From the NCBI RefSeq assembly GCF_004123905.1, contig NZ_MZXW01000004.1, positions 310,001 through 374,000 on the forward strand: DNA of 64,000 nt. The letters are read 5' to 3'. The notes below the pieces were generated by a model. It searched no databases. It saw only the letters and a program-made list of their open reading frames with translations, and was not told the origin of the DNA. This document shows, in pieces, positions 62,810 to 64,000 of this stretch. Made by a program: the position numbers and the translations under genes. Each line of letters starts with the position of its first letter. Within the stretch, counting starts at the first letter, position 1. The stretch is from Bradyrhizobium betae. Its GTDB lineage: Bacteria > Pseudomonadota > Alphaproteobacteria > Rhizobiales > Xanthobacteraceae.

Positions 62810-64000
62810 TTTCCGTTCGGCATCGGTCATTGTCGCCGCCGCGATGGTCGCCGGCGCCATCATCACCGGCCTGCTCCCGGGCTACTGGACCTATCTCGCC
62901 ACCTCGGTGCTGATTTCCGCCGTGGCGCTGCAAAGCATCGGGCTGGTCGCCGGACGCACCGGCATGATCGCGCTGTGCCAGATGTCGTTCGCCGGCGTCG
63001 GCGCCTGGACCGTCGGCTATCTCAACGTGGGGGGCGCACCGGGCAACCTGCCGGTCTGGATCTTCATCGGCGGGCTGGCGGCGGTGCCGTTCGGTGTCGC
63101 CATCGGCCTTCCGGCGCTGCGGCTGCGCGGTATCAACCTGGCGATCGTCACGCTGGGGTTTGCGACCGCGTTCGACGCCATCCTGGCAAGCATCACGTTC
63201 CCGGGCCAGACCAAGTTCATTGCGGTGCCGCGGCCGGAAATCTTCGACAGCGACGGCGGCTATTTCATCTTCGTGCTGATCTTCTACGTCTTCCTCGCCG
63301 TCGGGCTCGAGTTCCTGATCCGCACCCGGCTCGGCGCAATCTGGCTCGCGGTCCGGCACTCCGAGCGTGCCGCCGCCGCCCACGGCATCAGCATTCCCGG
63401 CGCCAAGCTCTCGGCGTTTGCGATCAGCGCCTTCATTGCCGGGATCTCCGGCGGCCTGCTGGCGGGCTATCTCGGCACGCTGGTGGCGGACAACTTCAAC
63501 ATGATGCAATCGCTGGCGCTGTTCGCGGTCTCGACCATGACCGGCGCGCAGTTCGCCGAAGGCGCGCTGATCGGCGGCATCCTGGCGGTGGCGTTTCCGG
63601 AAATCCTGCGCCGGCTCAATCTCGGCCAGGACATCGGCAACGTGCTGTTTGCCATCGGCGCCACCCAGGCGCTCAGCGCCGGGGAGAGCATGAGCGAGAC
63701 CCTGCGGCGCAAGGTGCGCGGCTGGCGCAAGGCCGCACCCGCGCCGCTCGATGCCGGCGCCCGCATCGCGCCGCCGGCCGCGGTGCCGCTGCGCCACGGC
63801 ACGGCGCTGTCGACCCGCGGCCTGACGGTGCGCTACGGCGCCGTGGTCGCGCTCAACCACGTGGACCTCGCCGTGCCCGAGGGCGCGGTGTCCGGCCTGA
63901 TCGGCCCCAACGGGGCCGGCAAGTCGACGCTGATCGACGCGGTCGCGGGTTTCCTGCATTCCTACAGCGGCAGTGTCGAACTTGCCGGTGACGCGGTCGA
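62796..64000 (+). CDS. LivM-LivG permease-ATPase fusion, 3' partial
   Basis: The frame from ATG 62796 stays open to the right edge (401 codons seen). Residues ~1-310 form a LivM-type permease (GMIALCQMSFAGVGAWTVGY and RLGAIWLAVRHSERAAAAHG). A Pro/Ala-rich linker follows (about 311-335), then an ABC ATPase begins (LTVRYGAVVALNHVDLAVPE) with the Walker A motif GPNGAGKST at about 370-378. One protein thus supplies a membrane half and a nucleotide-binding domain. A separate LivF-type ATPase is expected just beyond the window. Confidence 0.88.
   Translation, partial: MKRASFRSASVIVAAAMVAGAIITGLLPGYWTYLATSVLISAVALQSIGLVAGRTGMIALCQMSFAGVGAWTVGYLNVGGAPGNLPVWIFIGGLAAVPFGVAIGLPALRLRGINLAIVTLGFATAFDAILASITFPGQTKFIAVPRPEIFDSDGGYFIFVLIFYVFLAVGLEFLIRTRLGAIWLAVRHSERAAAAHGISIPGAKLSAFAISAFIAGISGGLLAGYLGTLVADNFNMMQSLALFAVSTMTGAQFAEGALIGGILAVAFPEILRRLNLGQDIGNVLFAIGATQALSAGESMSETLRRKVRGWRKAAPAPLDAGARIAPPAAVPLRHGTALSTRGLTVRYGAVVALNHVDLAVPEGAVSGLIGPNGAGKSTLIDAVAGFLHSYSGSVELAGDAV

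Noticed and set aside
62763..63959. 398-codon minus-strand frame antisense to the permease-ATPase fusion
   Set aside because: Its product is highly enriched in Asp, Arg, Gly and His without motifs, the typical antisense shadow of a GC-rich membrane-protein gene.
1..64000. Insertion sequences, integrase, tRNA attachment site, CRISPR array
   Set aside because: I looked for transposase and integrase motifs, tRNA-like cloverleaf ends and regular short repeats on both strands and saw none that I could support. The element's integrase and attachment sites, if any, must lie outside.

Overview
The window is high-GC alphaproteobacterial DNA. It most resembles the Hyphomicrobiales (Bradyrhizobium, Rhodopseudomonas, Nitrobacter and relatives), judging by the type of conjugation cluster, the LuxI/LuxR pair beside it and the catabolic gene families. 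It reads as accessory DNA: the end of a conjugative element (integrative element or plasmid) joined to a mosaic catabolic island. I saw no rRNA, tRNA, CRISPR array or recognisable transposase.

Region 1 (1-15.1 kb) is the mating apparatus: the C-terminal part of a relaxase, traG (coupling protein), a ribbon-helix-helix regulator, then trbB-C-D-E-J-K-L-F-G-I and a DUF2274 gene, mostly joined by 1-4 base overlaps. An MFS transporter gene interrupts the run between the regulator and trbB. Region 2 (15.0-17.6 kb, minus strand) holds a LysR regulator, an acyl-homoserine-lactone synthase (traI) and its receptor (traR), so transfer is probably quorum-controlled.

Region 3 (18.0-31.4 kb) has very GC-rich codons. 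It carries a solo LuxR, an AraC regulator, an outer-membrane channel, an amidase, two class III aminotransferases, a HAD hydrolase, a Tm-1-like ATP-binding protein, an aldehyde dehydrogenase and two SDR dehydrogenases: an amine/amide-type catabolic set with fragments of a lost amidohydrolase and a lost copper amine oxidase. Region 4 (31.5-35.5 kb) is a TetR-controlled amidohydrolase plus MFS exporter, with two perfect inverted repeats in the divergent promoter.

Region 5 (36.2-39.9 kb) is a scar. A frameshifted FAD monooxygenase gene is cut and joined to a second, diverged, 5'-truncated copy of trbI-DUF2274-lysR. Together with the first copy this makes imperfect direct repeats of about 2.3 kb, with starts 23.8 kb apart, separated by about 21.5 kb. 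Region 6 (40-50.1 kb) pairs a nitrilase-pathway-type amidase with a complete five-gene urea/short-amide-type ABC importer, an AraC regulator, an isochorismatase fragment and an alpha/beta hydrolase. Region 7 (50.2-56.6 kb) has a second FAD monooxygenase with DUF2783 between remnants of an ABC importer, then an amidohydrolase coupled to a COG0523 GTPase and an amino-acid permease gene with an internal deletion. Region 8 (57-64 kb) has an amidase, an amidohydrolase, an amidase C-terminal remnant, and a second ABC importer that includes a permease-ATPase fusion and runs off the right edge.

The recurring theme is a YtcJ-like amidohydrolase next to an amidase or a transporter. Around these lie about a dozen truncated or broken genes, several still translationally coupled to intact ones. 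The island therefore looks assembled from several related amide/amine-degradation clusters and then trimmed by deletion. The actual substrates cannot be read from the sequence.
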